From assembly GCA_001442985.1 (NCBI GenBank), contig LDYB01000018.1, forward strand, positions 1 to 64,000: a stretch of 64,000 nt of DNA, given 5' to 3'. Below are positions 34,706 through 45,855 of the stretch, in pieces (positions within the stretch are counted from its first letter, which is position 1; each line of letters starts with the position of its first letter). Made by a program: the position numbers and the translations under genes. The notes beneath the pieces were generated by a model that was given only the letters and a program-made list of their open reading frames with translations, was not told the DNA's origin and did no database searches. Source of the DNA: Armatimonadetes bacterium DC (GTDB taxonomy: Bacteria; Armatimonadota; Fimbriimonadia; Fimbriimonadales; GBS-DC).

Positions 34706-36661
34706 GTGTTTGTGAGGCGGGGTGTGCAGGTGAGCGCAACGGAGGCACCCCCGAAGGAGGGGTTTTCGCTGCGGGCGCGGACGCTCGCGCTCTGCCTGCT
34801 GCTGATGGTCGCCAACATCTTCTGGATTACTGTGATTGAGGTGCGCTGGTATTCGCTGGATGTTACGAGCCTGCCGATTTTTATCACGCCAATTTTTTGC
34901 CTGATGGTGGCAGTGGGGGTAAACCGATGGCTGTGGCGTGTGCGTCCCGCGTGGGCGCTTCGCCCTGCTGAACTGGTGTTGCTTTATATCGCGATGGTCA
35001 CGGGCGCAGTGTTCGCGGGGCACGATATGCTCCAGAACCTCTTTGGGGCGCTTGGGCATGCCCAGTGGCGCTCACAGGTAGAAACGGGCTGGCGCGAACG
35101 GTTTTTTGAGTATATCCCCAAACCGCTGTTTGTGTGGGATATGGACGCCCTGCGCCCGTACTACTATGGGGGAAGCCTGCCGTACCGATGGGAGTGGCTC
35201 CGGGTGTGGGTGTTGCCCCTGACGCTGTGGGCGGGGTTCATCCTTACGCTGGTGGGGATGTTTCTGTGCCTGAACTATCTGGTGCTGGATCGGTGGACGC
35301 GCGAGGAGCGGCTCGCGTTTCCGCTGGTGCAGTTGCCGCTGGCGATGGTGGAGCCGTCGGGCGCGTTCTGGCAGAGCAAGGCGATGTGGGCGGGGTTCAC
35401 GACCGCGCTCGCCGTCAGCGGGCTGAACGGGCTGCATGTGCTGGTGCCCTCCCTGCCCAGCCTGCCGTGGATCAAGCAGTACGACATCAGTTTTCTATTC
35501 CCCGACCGCCCCTGGAGCGCGATGAACCCAATTCGGATTGCGACCTACCCGTTCGCGATTGGGTTGGTGTATCTGATGCCGCCTGATCTGGGCTTTTCGG
35601 CGTGGTTCTTTTTTGTGATGCGCAAACTGTTTCAGGTGTTCGGCGCGACGATGGGCTGGGACAGCGCGGAGAATCGGGGGTTCCCGTTTCTGAACGAGCA
35701 GGCGGCGGGGGCATGGCTGGCGCTGGGGCTGATTCTGCTGGCGCGGGCGCGCCACGCGTTCTCGGATGCATGGCGAATTGCGTGGTCGCGCGAGGGACAC
35801 CCGAACAAGGCGCTTTTTCGCGCATGCTGGCTGGGACTGGCAGGCGGAATTGGGGTGCTGACGCTCTATAATGCGTTCGTGCTACACCTCAGCGGCTGGG
35901 TGGCGGCGCTCTTTTTCGGGATATACTTTTTGCTGGCGCTCACGATTACGCGTGTGCGCGCCGAGCTGGGCGCCCCACACGAGATTTACTTCGTCAACCC
36001 CCAGCGTATCCTGTTTGATGTGTTCACCCTGCGCGGGCTGGGCACGGAGAATCTCACCGTGTTGCAGTCGCTCTACTGGTTCAATCGGGGCTACCGGTGT
36101 CATCCAATGCCGAACCAGCTGGAGTCGTTGCGCATGGCGCAGGAGCATCACCTTTCGCCTGTGAAGATGGGCATCTTTTTACTGGGCTGTTCGGTGGTGG
36201 CGTTTGGGGTGGTGTGCTGGGCGAACCTGCATGTAACCTATCTCTATGGGGCGGAGGGCGAGTGTCTGGGTTTCAAAAACTGGGTGGGGCAGGAGTCGTT
36301 CGGGCGGCTGGATAGCTGGCTGCAGAACGAGCCGTTTCGGCATCCGAACCGCTGGTACTATCTGGCGGGGGGCGCGCTGGTGGTGGCGGGCTTATCGGCA
36401 ATTCGGAGCGTGGTGCCGGGCTTCCCGCTCCATCCGACAGGCTACGCGCTGGGGGTGAGCTTCGCAGTGGACTATTTCTGGTTCGCCTTTATGCTGGGCT
36501 GGGTGCTGAAGATGGCGCTGATTCGCTTTGGGGGCTGGTATGCGCACCGGCTGGGCTACCCCTTCGCGCTGGGGCTGATTCTGGGCGACTTCACGATGGG
36601 GTCGCTCTGGTCGCTGATTACGCTTGCGTTTCAGGTGCCAACTTATCGGATTTATATTTGA
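34706..36661 (+). CDS. Large polytopic membrane protein (DUF6785-like)
   Basis: 651 residues, GTG start at 34706; GTG 34730 (SATEAPPKEG) is possible. At least twelve hydrophobic segments spread over the whole length, with NQLESLRMAQEH and GAPHEIYFVNPQRILFDV in loops. It resembles the uncharacterised DUF6784/6785 proteins distantly related to oligopeptide transporters; I am unsure of the family number. The mqnE promoter faces away nearby. Substrate unknown. Confidence 0.65.
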   Translation: MFVRRGVQVSATEAPPKEGFSLRARTLALCLLLMVANIFWITVIEVRWYSLDVTSLPIFITPIFCLMVAVGVNRWLWRVRPAWALRPAELVLLYIAMVTGAVFAGHDMLQNLFGALGHAQWRSQVETGWRERFFEYIPKPLFVWDMDALRPYYYGGSLPYRWEWLRVWVLPLTLWAGFILTLVGMFLCLNYLVLDRWTREERLAFPLVQLPLAMVEPSGAFWQSKAMWAGFTTALAVSGLNGLHVLVPSLPSLPWIKQYDISFLFPDRPWSAMNPIRIATYPFAIGLVYLMPPDLGFSAWFFFVMRKLFQVFGATMGWDSAENRGFPFLNEQAAGAWLALGLILLARARHAFSDAWRIAWSREGHPNKALFRACWLGLAGGIGVLTLYNAFVLHLSGWVAALFFGIYFLLALTITRVRAELGAPHEIYFVNPQRILFDVFTLRGLGTENLTVLQSLYWFNRGYRCHPMPNQLESLRMAQEHHLSPVKMGIFLLGCSVVAFGVVCWANLHVTYLYGAEGECLGFKNWVGQESFGRLDSWLQNEPFRHPNRWYYLAGGALVVAGLSAIRSVVPGFPLHPTGYALGVSFAVDYFWFAFMLGWVLKMALIRFGGWYAHRLGYPFALGLILGDFTMGSLWSLITLAFQVPTYRIYI

Positions 36662-36740
36662 GAGGCGATTCAGGCGTGGTTCCAGAACTTTGTGGGAGAC
36701 GGGGAGCGCTATCAGGGAGAGAGGTCTGGAGTGCTGGGGT

Positions 36741-36787
36741 CAGAGCGCGATCCCCCTCTGTGCCCAGAGCAGGGGAGTCGCGCTCTG
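36741..36787. terminator. Strong hairpin between convergent genes
   Basis: CAGAGCGCGA (36741-36750) pairs with TCGCGCTCTG (36778-36787), enclosing CCCC/GGGG; AGTTTTGAG follows. It serves the membrane-protein gene and perhaps the convergent peptidase gene. Confidence 0.65.
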
Positions 36788-36803
36788 AGTTTTGAGTGAG
36801 CCT

Positions 36804-38570
36804 CTACTGGGGCGCGGCGGGCACGACCTGAACCTTCATCTCCTGCCCGTTGCGCACAATCGTGAACTCGACAGGTTTGCCCGGCTCCATCTGGTCATAG
36901 AGCTGGGTCAGCTCCTCGATGCTCTTGACCTGCTTGCCCATCACAGCGACGATACGGTCGCCTGCCCTAAGCCCTGCTTTTTCGGCGGGTGAGCCGGGCA
37001 CCACACCGCCAAGCAGCACGCCGTTCGCCTCGCCCGAATATTCGGGGATTAGCCCAATCCGCACGCGGAACCCCGCGCGGGCGCCCGTCGCAGGCGCAGG
37101 CTGGCTGGGACGGCTGAAGGCGATGCGCTCCTCACGCTGTGCCAGCTGACGCGCCACCCGCTCCACCATCGCCACCACCTTCGCCTGACCTTCGTAGTTA
37201 ATCGTGTCCCATGTGTCGGTGGGGCGGTGGTATTCAGGGTGCATGCCTGTGAAGAAGAACAGCACGGGAATGTTCGCCATAAAGAAGGAGGTGTGATCGC
37301 TTCCGCCCGTGCTTGCCTGGCTCAGGTTGAGGGTCAAGCCGTCGGTGTTGGCAGCCTTGACAATCTCTTCCCACTGGGGCGAGCTGCCCAAGCCGCTGAT
37401 GGAGAGGCGGTCTTCGCGCAGGCGCCCGATCATGTCCAGATTAATCATCGCCACGATTTTGTCTGTGGGCACAGTGGGGTTGCGCACGAAGTAGGCGGAG
37501 CCGACCAGCCCCTCCTCCTCGCCCGAAAAGGCGATAAACAGAATGCTTCTGGGCAGCTTCTCGCGCTGAAGCGACAGGATTCGGGCGAGTTCCAGCAGCC
37601 CTGCCGTGCCAGAAGCGTTGTCATCTGCGCCGTAATGAATCTCGCCCGGCTCGAACGCCAGCGAGCCGACTTCGCCGTAGCCGAGGTGGTCATAGTGCGC
37701 CCCAATCACGATAATCTCCTCGCGCTTGTTGGGGTCAGCGCCCGGCAGGAACCCAATCACATTGCGTGCGATGCCCTTGCGCGGCTCCAGCTGAACCGTC
37801 ATCGCGACTTTCACGGGCAGGGCGACGCTGACGGGCTGTTTCGTCTCGTTGATGCGCTTGACCGCCTCTTCCACGGTGAGGTTGGCGGTTCGGAGCAGGC
37901 GGTTGGCGACTTCGGTGTTAACATTCACCACCGCGCCCGAAACGACGCTCGCCCGCCCGCGCATGCCCAGCGGTAGCAGGGGCTGATTGGGCAGGTTCAG
38001 CAGAATCACACCGGTTGCGCCTTTTTCAAATGCCGTGCGCAGTTTGGTGGGGATTCGAGCGACTCGCTGCGCCGTGCCTGCGTCCAGCCATTCGGGCGCA
38101 CCGCGCAAAATCGCGACGACTTTCCCTTTAACATCCACGCCCGCGTAATCGTCATAGGCTGGCTCCTGCAGGCTCAAGCCGTACCCGACGAACACCACTT
38201 CGCCCTCGGTGGTGGTGTTATCGCTCAGGTTGCTGGGGCGAAAAGCGTCGGCAGGCACCTCCCAGCGGTTGCCGTTAGCGAACTCCACACGGAGCGCGGT
38301 GTCTTTGCCGGTCGTATAGCCGATGGTCATCTCAAAGTCCTGAAAGTAGCCCTGAGTGCCCTTCGGCTCCAGTCCGTACTCGGCGAACATGCGCGCGATA
38401 TACTCGCCTGCCTTGTGCCCGCCGGGGGCAATTGCCAGACGCCCCTCCATCTCAGGCGACGCCAGCGTCTTCACATGCGATTGCAGGTTGCTCACCGAGA
38501 CGCTGGGCACATCGGCGAGGGCAAACGCAATAAGTGCCAGCAAACCGAGCCACAAACCAACTTTTCTCAT
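36804..38570 (-). CDS. M28 family zinc aminopeptidase with C-terminal PDZ domain
   Basis: 588 residues from the ATG at 38570 (GGAGG upstream; TATACT at 38648-38643). Signal peptide 1-20. A protease-associated insert at about 130-240. The M28 catalytic domain carries the metal ligands and base in GAHYDHLG, GADDNASGTAGLLEL, FSGEEEGLVGS, NLDMIGR and GSDHTSFF. A PDZ domain at about 500-585 (GVVPGSPAEKAGLRAGDRIV). It should trim peptides outside the cytoplasm. Confidence 0.9.
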   Translation of the reverse strand: MRKVGLWLGLLALIAFALADVPSVSVSNLQSHVKTLASPEMEGRLAIAPGGHKAGEYIARMFAEYGLEPKGTQGYFQDFEMTIGYTTGKDTALRVEFANGNRWEVPADAFRPSNLSDNTTTEGEVVFVGYGLSLQEPAYDDYAGVDVKGKVVAILRGAPEWLDAGTAQRVARIPTKLRTAFEKGATGVILLNLPNQPLLPLGMRGRASVVSGAVVNVNTEVANRLLRTANLTVEEAVKRINETKQPVSVALPVKVAMTVQLEPRKGIARNVIGFLPGADPNKREEIIVIGAHYDHLGYGEVGSLAFEPGEIHYGADDNASGTAGLLELARILSLQREKLPRSILFIAFSGEEEGLVGSAYFVRNPTVPTDKIVAMINLDMIGRLREDRLSISGLGSSPQWEEIVKAANTDGLTLNLSQASTGGSDHTSFFMANIPVLFFFTGMHPEYHRPTDTWDTINYEGQAKVVAMVERVARQLAQREERIAFSRPSQPAPATGARAGFRVRIGLIPEYSGEANGVLLGGVVPGSPAEKAGLRAGDRIVAVMGKQVKSIEELTQLYDQMEPGKPVEFTIVRNGQEMKVQVVPAAPQ

Positions 38571-38681
38571 AGCGACCTCCACTGGGTACAGATGGCGAAA
38601 CGGCGCGTTTGTTTCGCAAAACACACGCGCACGCCTGCCGAGAGTATACCCCCTCTTTTGAGGGAACCCTAATATTGCTCA

Positions 38682-38982
38682 CTATCTGCCTTCAACAGCG
38701 AGCGTAAGACAGGCGAGTGTGCGCTGATCCTGCAGAAAAGTGGCGTAATCCATTCCCTGCACATACTCTGCGATGCGCTCCATCGCTTCCAAAATATGCT
38801 GCTCTGTTGCAAAGATCAGGAGATTCAAGGAACAGGACGCGGGAACCGCGTCCCGTATGCGTAGGGGTGCGGTCGCCGCGCCCCATGCGGCACAACTCGC
38901 TGGGTCAGCAAGCGGAACAAGCATCCTTGCAACAGAGCAAAATATGCTGTAAGTATCGCAGGTCACGGTCTGCCCTAGACAT
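38682..38982 (-). pseudogene. hepT: hepT remnant interrupted by a 138-bp MITE
   Basis: The start ATGTCTAGG (38982) overlaps the mntA stop, and the frame reads MSRADRDLRYLQHI up to the insertion. Removing the element and one copy of the duplication restores HILEAMERIAEYVQGMDYATF, a HepT (DUF86) N-terminus, in the same frame. After QDQRT the similarity ends and a stop follows at 38682, so the 3' half is also lost. Intact HepT is an RNase toxin of about 110-140 residues; this one is surely inactive. Confidence 0.8.
38801..38938. mobile_element. 138-bp MITE with 12-bp terminal repeats and 10-bp target duplication
   Basis: Perfect inverted ends GCTCTGTTGCAA (38801-38812) and TTGCAACAGAGC (38927-38938). 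Flanked by AAAATATGCT on both sides (38791-38800 and 38939-38948). Two internal hairpins, GGACGCGG/CCGCGTCC (38835-38853) and GGGGTGCGG/CCGCGCCCC (38864-38884). It encodes no protein; a transposase elsewhere must have moved it. Confidence 0.9.
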
Positions 38983-39298
38983 ACACCTTTGTCCTCTCAA
39001 TTTGCTCGGCAACGGCGCAATAACGCGGATGTGAGAGGTTTCGGCGGACGGTTTCTGCGGTTATGACGCTCACTTTCCTTCCAAGAGCGCGTTCCAGATA
39101 ATCCACAAGGTTGACAAACTCAAATCCGAGTGGTCGGCTGAGTTCCACAACTAGATCGACATCGCTCTCGGAGCGTGGCGTGCCGTGCGCGAAGGAGCCG
39201 TAGATAGCGAGGCGTGCCACTCCAAAACGCTCCGAAAGGTACGGGAGTTCACGGCGCAATCGTTCTATCAGCTCTTCACGCGTCATGACTTTTTTCAT
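38975..39298 (-). CDS. mntA: MntA-like nucleotidyltransferase (antitoxin of MntA-HepT)
   Basis: 107 residues from the ATG at 39298. The minimal nucleotidyltransferase motif GSFAHGTPRSESDVDLVVEL (34-53) has G34, S35 and the metal aspartates D46 and D48. MntA antitoxins AMPylate the HepT toxin. The partner overlaps downstream but is broken, so the antitoxin has outlived its toxin. It lies just behind gyrB and may be transcribed with it. Confidence 0.88.
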   Translation of the reverse strand: MKKVMTREELIERLRRELPYLSERFGVARLAIYGSFAHGTPRSESDVDLVVELSRPLGFEFVNLVDYLERALGRKVSVITAETVRRNLSHPRYCAVAEQIERTKVYV

Positions 39299-39317
39299 TT
39301 GAGACTCTCGGCGCACC

Positions 39318-41390
<2,073 letters not shown>

Positions 41391-41453
41391 CTACCGATTG
41401 GGTTTCGGCATGATTATACCCGCTGGCGTGAGTTTTTTAGATGGGATATATAG

Positions 41454-41489
41454 CAGCGGGGGGCGCGCCTTCGGGGGCGCCCCCCGCTG
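41454..41489 (-). terminator. Hairpin after prkA
   Basis: CAGCGGGGGGCGC (41454-41466) pairs perfectly with 41477-41489. On the minus strand it begins 22 nt after the prkA stop and is followed by CTATATAT; it also lies upstream of the gyrB promoter. Confidence 0.7.
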
Positions 41490-41510
41490 GTGATTCGCCG
41501 ATGAGGTGCT

Positions 41511-43439
41511 TTAGCGGTTCAACAGCGTGCCCACATAGCGGAGCGCCTCGTTGGCGCAGATGGGGCAATAGCCGCCCTGCTCCACCATGCGGTTGACCAC
41601 CTCGTTGATTTTGCGCAGCTGTTCGGGGTCGGGTGTGCGGGCGGAGGTGGTAATCTTGACCACATCTTTGAGGTCGGCGAACAGTTTGCGCTCGATGGCT
41701 TCGCGCAGACGCTCGTCGCTGCCAATCTCGAAGCGGATGCCGCGCCGCGCCAGCGACGCCACAGAGCGCATAATCCCCTCGCGGAACTCGCGCTTGGCGT
41801 TCTCGGAGACGCCAATCTGCTCCTCGATGCTGCGCATGAGCTTCTCGTCGGGGTCTACCTCCTCGCCCGTGATGGGGTCGCGCACTTTGGTCTTGTTGCA
41901 GTAGGCGTCCACATTATCGAGGTAGTTCTCCAGCAGGGTGTGCGCGGCTTCCTCATAGCTGTAGACGAAGAAGCGCTGCACCTCTTTCTTGATGAGCTCG
42001 TCGTATTCCTTGCGCACATCGTCCAGGAAGGTGAGCAGTTTCTTGCGCTCTTCCTCGTTACTGGTGTATTCGGTCAGCCCATCGCGGATGGAGCGCAGGA
42101 TGTCAATCGGCGTGATGCACTGGCGTCCCTTGACCATCGCCGCCGAGAGGCGGTTGAGGATAAATCGTGGCGAGACGCCGTTCATGCCCTCGTCGGGATA
42201 CTCTTCACGCAGCTCTTTCACATGGCGCTGGTCCCAGTCGCCGACCTGACGCTCGCCGTCGTAGAGCTTCATCTTGGTCATCAGCGACATCCCGCTCTTC
42301 TTGGGCGGCTTCAGGCGGCTCAGCACGGCGAACATCGCCGCCACACGCAACGCATGCGGCGCGATATGCACCTTGGAAAGATCCTGGCTCTCGTCGCTGA
42401 ACTGCGATTGCTTGATGAGCTTATCATAAATCCGAATCTCTTCCGAGACGCGCAGGTTGTAGGGCACTTTGACCACGAACATGCGGTCAATCATCGCCTC
42501 GTTCTCCTTGTTGGAGAAGTAGGCGTTGTATTCGTACTCGTTGGTGTGGGCAATCACCACGACATCGGTATAAATCAGCGCGAACCGCCCGATTTTAATC
42601 ATCTGCTCGCCCGCGACGGTGTTCAGCTCATAAAGGAAGCGCTTGTCCGCCTTGAGCATCTCGATGAACTCCATGATGCCGCGGTTCGCCTTGTTCAGCT
42701 CGCCGTCGAAGTTATAGACGCGCGGGTCCGATTCGACACCAATCTGGGTCAGCAGGTTCAGGTTCACGCTCCCCGTCAGTTCGGAGACATCCTGCGACTT
42801 GGGGTCTGAGGGCTTGAAGGTGCCGATTCCGACGCGCTCGCGCTCGGAGAACTTGATGCGCACGACGGGCACATTCTCGATGTTCTCGCCCCACTCGTGC
42901 TTGAGTTTCCACTGGCACACGGGGCAGAGATCGCCCTCGATATGCACGCCGAACTGGCGCTTGAAGTCGGCACGAAGCTCTTCGGGCACGAGATGGAGCG
43001 GCTCTTCGTGCATGGGGCAGTCTTTGATGGCGTACACGGCGCCTTCCTCGGTGCGCGAGTAGCGCTCCAAACCGCGCTTGAGCATTGTCACCAGAGTCGA
43101 CTTCCCTCCGCCGACGGGACCGACCAGCAACAGGATGCGCTTGCGCACATCGAGTCGGCGTGCGGCGGGCGCGAAGTATTCTTCCACCAGCTGCTGGAGC
43201 GTGCGCTCCATGCCAAACAGCTCAGAAGTGAAGAATTTATACTCGCGCGGTTGCCCCTCGCCACGCTCCTCTACGCCTGCGCTGAGAATCATGTCGTAGA
43301 CGCGCGCGTGCGCCAGGTTCGCCACTTTCGGGTTCTTCTGGACAATCTCCAGATAGTCCCGAAAGGTGCCTTCCCAGGCAATCTGTTTTTCCAGACGACG
43401 CTGCTCTTCAATCTGGCGCAAGAAATCCGATGCGCTCAT
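41511..43439 (-). CDS. prkA: PrkA family serine protein kinase
   Basis: 642 residues. An AAA+ domain with Walker A GPVGGGKST (107-115) and DGELNKANRGIMEFIEM as the Walker B region, then a C-terminal kinase-like helical domain. A cysteine pair, CPMH...CPVC, lies near 160-195. PrkA proteins respond to starvation or stress and in other bacteria sit with yeaH and spoVR; neither is here. GGGGG precedes the ATG. Whether the kinase or a protease activity dominates is debated for this family. Confidence 0.92.
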   Translation of the reverse strand: MSASDFLRQIEEQRRLEKQIAWEGTFRDYLEIVQKNPKVANLAHARVYDMILSAGVEERGEGQPREYKFFTSELFGMERTLQQLVEEYFAPAARRLDVRKRILLLVGPVGGGKSTLVTMLKRGLERYSRTEEGAVYAIKDCPMHEEPLHLVPEELRADFKRQFGVHIEGDLCPVCQWKLKHEWGENIENVPVVRIKFSERERVGIGTFKPSDPKSQDVSELTGSVNLNLLTQIGVESDPRVYNFDGELNKANRGIMEFIEMLKADKRFLYELNTVAGEQMIKIGRFALIYTDVVVIAHTNEYEYNAYFSNKENEAMIDRMFVVKVPYNLRVSEEIRIYDKLIKQSQFSDESQDLSKVHIAPHALRVAAMFAVLSRLKPPKKSGMSLMTKMKLYDGERQVGDWDQRHVKELREEYPDEGMNGVSPRFILNRLSAAMVKGRQCITPIDILRSIRDGLTEYTSNEEERKKLLTFLDDVRKEYDELIKKEVQRFFVYSYEEAAHTLLENYLDNVDAYCNKTKVRDPITGEEVDPDEKLMRSIEEQIGVSENAKREFREGIMRSVASLARRGIRFEIGSDERLREAIERKLFADLKDVVKITTSARTPDPEQLRKINEVVNRMVEQGGYCPICANEALRYVGTLLNR

Positions 43440-43761
43440 CGTTTTACCCCCTTATTGGGTCGGGTGCATCACGCTTTGCCCCCCTGCCGGATGGCTCTGT
43501 CGCCACTCACACCATGATTATCGGTTAGACTCTGCGACGCCTGCAGGGAGTTCCGTGCTTTCCGGGGAAATTGTTCCATAAATCCCAGGCAAGTTGAAAG
43601 CCACCTTATGGGGAGCAACGCTGCGATACACCCAATTGTCAAGGACACTTCCCTGCGATGCAGGGCTTCTCCATACAATTATACTACGAATTCGCAGGGA
43701 AGCGAGTTTCGCTTTCGCCGACAGGAGCGATTGCAGGTATAATCCTTCTGGTGATTCGGGG
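43440..43761. other. Divergent intergenic region with an 11-bp inverted repeat
   Basis: No gene. CTTCCCTGCGA (43648-43658) recurs inverted at 43692-43702, enclosing a minus-strand TATAAT (43683-43678). A plus-strand TATAAT (43738-43743) serves the Uma2 gene. Confidence 0.5.
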
Positions 43762-44322
43762 ATGTCCAGAGCCGTTGCACACAAACCCAGACGCGCCCGC
43801 CGCCTTACGGAGGCGCAGTTTCTGCGCCTGCCCGACGATGGGCGCAAGTATGAACTGGTAGACGGGGAGGCAAAGGAAGTGCCCGCAGGACATGAGCATG
43901 ATGTGATTGGAGCTGAGTTGATCGCCCGCATGGTGCCTGCTGCAAAGGGGCGCGGCTATGTGGCGGGTTCGCAGGCGGGCTTCCGCATGGCGAACGGCAA
44001 CATTCGCAGCCCCGATGTCGCTTTCACTCTCAAAGAGCGCCTGCCCGATGGCAAACCTGCTAAAGGCTTCGAAAACGGCGCCCCCGATTTAGCCGTAGAA
44101 ATTGTCTCCCCCAACGAGGATGTGGCTGATTTGCTCCGCAAGATTGGGGAATATTTCGAGTCGGGCGCAAAACAGGTATGGCTGCTGTTCCCTGAAACGC
44201 GCACGGTGAATGTGTACACCGCGCCGTTTGAGGTGCGCACCCTCTCGGCAGAAGAGGAGCTCACAGGCGGCGACCTGCTACCCGACTTTCGGTGTAAGGT
44301 GAAGGAATTGTTCGAACTCTAA
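43762..44322 (+). CDS. Uma2 family endonuclease-fold protein (DUF820)
   Basis: 186 residues from the ATG at 43762 (TATAAT 18 nt upstream; earlier in-frame codons discarded). The restriction-like core is visible: YELVDGEAKEVPAG, IRSPDVAF with the metal aspartate, and PDLAVEIVSPNE with the D-E pair. These proteins are abundant in cyanobacteria and thermophiles; their target is unknown. Confidence 0.88.
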   Translation: MSRAVAHKPRRARRLTEAQFLRLPDDGRKYELVDGEAKEVPAGHEHDVIGAELIARMVPAAKGRGYVAGSQAGFRMANGNIRSPDVAFTLKERLPDGKPAKGFENGAPDLAVEIVSPNEDVADLLRKIGEYFESGAKQVWLLFPETRTVNVYTAPFEVRTLSAEEELTGGDLLPDFRCKVKELFEL

Positions 44323-44329
44323 AGAACTC

Positions 44330-44962
44330 TCAAATCCGAAAATCGTCCACCTTCAGGTTCGGGAACGAGTAATCGGTATACTCGCGCACCGAATAAAGAC
44401 CCTTCGCGTCGTGATACTCAATCCGAATGGGCATCGAATCGTTCACCTCCAGCCACAGCACCACGCGCGTGTAGGTGGCGTCTTTCGGGGCGAAGGCAAC
44501 ACGGAAACAGTCGCGATTGTTGTATTTCACGCGCTGGACAGGTTCGGCTTTCGCACCCTTGAAGAGCCGCTGGAGGTCGTTCGCAATCCATTCCAGATCG
44601 GTGCGGAAAAAGTCGGCGACTTCGGGGTCGTCAGGGGCATAGGTGCGGTGGATAATCCCCTTGCGGGCATGTACCTTGCTGTCCTGATCGGGATTATAGG
44701 TGAGAACCGCGCCGTTACTGAACAGGTCGCGCTGGATGATGGTGAGTTTGCGGTAGTGGGGCTTGAGGAACTCCAGCTTATAAACCTGTTTGGCGCCCAG
44801 TTTGCCTGTGCTGGGGTCGCGCTTATAGTAATCCCACTGATAGGCGTAGGCGCGGGTGGTTTTCGCTTTTTGACTCAGCCGATTCAGCACTGCCTGAGGC
44901 GTGGGCAGGCTCTGCGCCCAGCCCAGCCCCAGCAAAAGTGTAATTGCCAGCATGGTTCGCAT
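44330..44962 (-). CDS. LolA-like outer-membrane lipoprotein-sorting fold protein
   Basis: 210 residues. Signal peptide 1-16 (MRTMLAITLLLGLGWA). Repeated beta-strands, YKLEFLKPHYRKLTII and RVVLWLEVNDSMPIRIEYHD, follow the LolA/DUF1571 half-barrel pattern. It would bind a lipid or lipoprotein in the periplasm. It follows the isomerase-like gene by 3 bp. True LolA or an uncharacterised relative cannot be separated by eye. Confidence 0.7.
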   Translation of the reverse strand: MRTMLAITLLLGLGWAQSLPTPQAVLNRLSQKAKTTRAYAYQWDYYKRDPSTGKLGAKQVYKLEFLKPHYRKLTIIQRDLFSNGAVLTYNPDQDSKVHARKGIIHRTYAPDDPEVADFFRTDLEWIANDLQRLFKGAKAEPVQRVKYNNRDCFRVAFAPKDATYTRVVLWLEVNDSMPIRIEYHDAKGLYSVREYTDYSFPNLKVDDFRI

Positions 44963-44965
44963 GGC

Positions 44966-45805
44966 TCAGCTCCCCTCCGCGATGAACTGCTCCAAATAGC
45001 GCTTGCCAATAAGAAACCCCTCTTCACGCCCGACGGCGCTATCTTCATGCTCAATAGACAGCACGCCGTTATAGCCCACACGCCGGAGCGCGCCGATATA
45101 CTCGCCCCAGCGTACCTGTCCCAGCCCCGGAATCACATAGCGCCACCAGCCTGTGCCCTGATTGCCCACATATTCCAGCCGTTGGCGCATCACCTCCGTG
45201 TCTTTCGCATGCGTGTGGAAAATCCGCGAGCCGAACAGAAACACGGCATTAATGTAGTCAATCTGCTGCCACAGCAGGTGCGAGGGGTCAAAGTTTAGCC
45301 CGAAGTTAGGGTGGGGCACGACCTCAAACAGTCGCTGCCAGTGGTCTAACGCCTGAATGTTGGTGGCGAACCAGTTTTCGAGGGCGATATTGACGCCGCG
45401 CTCACCTGCGTACTCGGCGAGAGGGTGAAACACCTGAGCGCACTCTTCCTCAATAGTCTGCATTTTGCTTTTGCCTGGCACGGGATGCCCTGCAAGTGTG
45501 CAGACTACCGAGACGCCAAGCGCGCGGGCAATCTCAATCGCTTTGCGCACGCCGTCGTTATTGCGCTGGCGCTCGGCAGGGTCGGGATGCGTGTTGTTGG
45601 TGTAGAACGCTATCGCCGAGAGTCCCACGCCCGTTTTGTCCATCAGGCGTTTGAGCGTGTCCACATCGGGCGATTCCAGATTCAGATGCGGATGTCCATA
45701 GCCGCAGGCGAGCTCCAGCGTTTTGAACCCGTGCTGGCGTGCGAACTCAAAAACCTTCTCCACAGGCTCATTCCCGAATGGCGCGGTGAGTATGCCGACA
45801 TGCAT
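44966..45805 (-). CDS. Sugar phosphate isomerase/epimerase family TIM-barrel protein
   Basis: 279 residues, cytoplasmic. Barrel strands and ligands of the AP-endonuclease-2 superfamily: LELACGYGHP, IALENW (metal glutamate), NFDPSHLLWQ, FHTHAKDTEV (histidines) and LSIEHED. GAGGAGAG precedes the ATG at 45805. Substrate unknown. Confidence 0.88.
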   Translation of the reverse strand: MHVGILTAPFGNEPVEKVFEFARQHGFKTLELACGYGHPHLNLESPDVDTLKRLMDKTGVGLSAIAFYTNNTHPDPAERQRNNDGVRKAIEIARALGVSVVCTLAGHPVPGKSKMQTIEEECAQVFHPLAEYAGERGVNIALENWFATNIQALDHWQRLFEVVPHPNFGLNFDPSHLLWQQIDYINAVFLFGSRIFHTHAKDTEVMRQRLEYVGNQGTGWWRYVIPGLGQVRWGEYIGALRRVGYNGVLSIEHEDSAVGREEGFLIGKRYLEQFIAEGS

Positions 45806-45855
45806 CGCTTTCTCTCCTCATGGGGGAGGGTTCGGCAGCGGGGCAGGTTTTCCTG

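Noticed and set aside
38682-38966. A 94-codon intact gene
   Set aside because: Its first half is MITE sequence; only the two ends are hepT, as shown by the target duplication.
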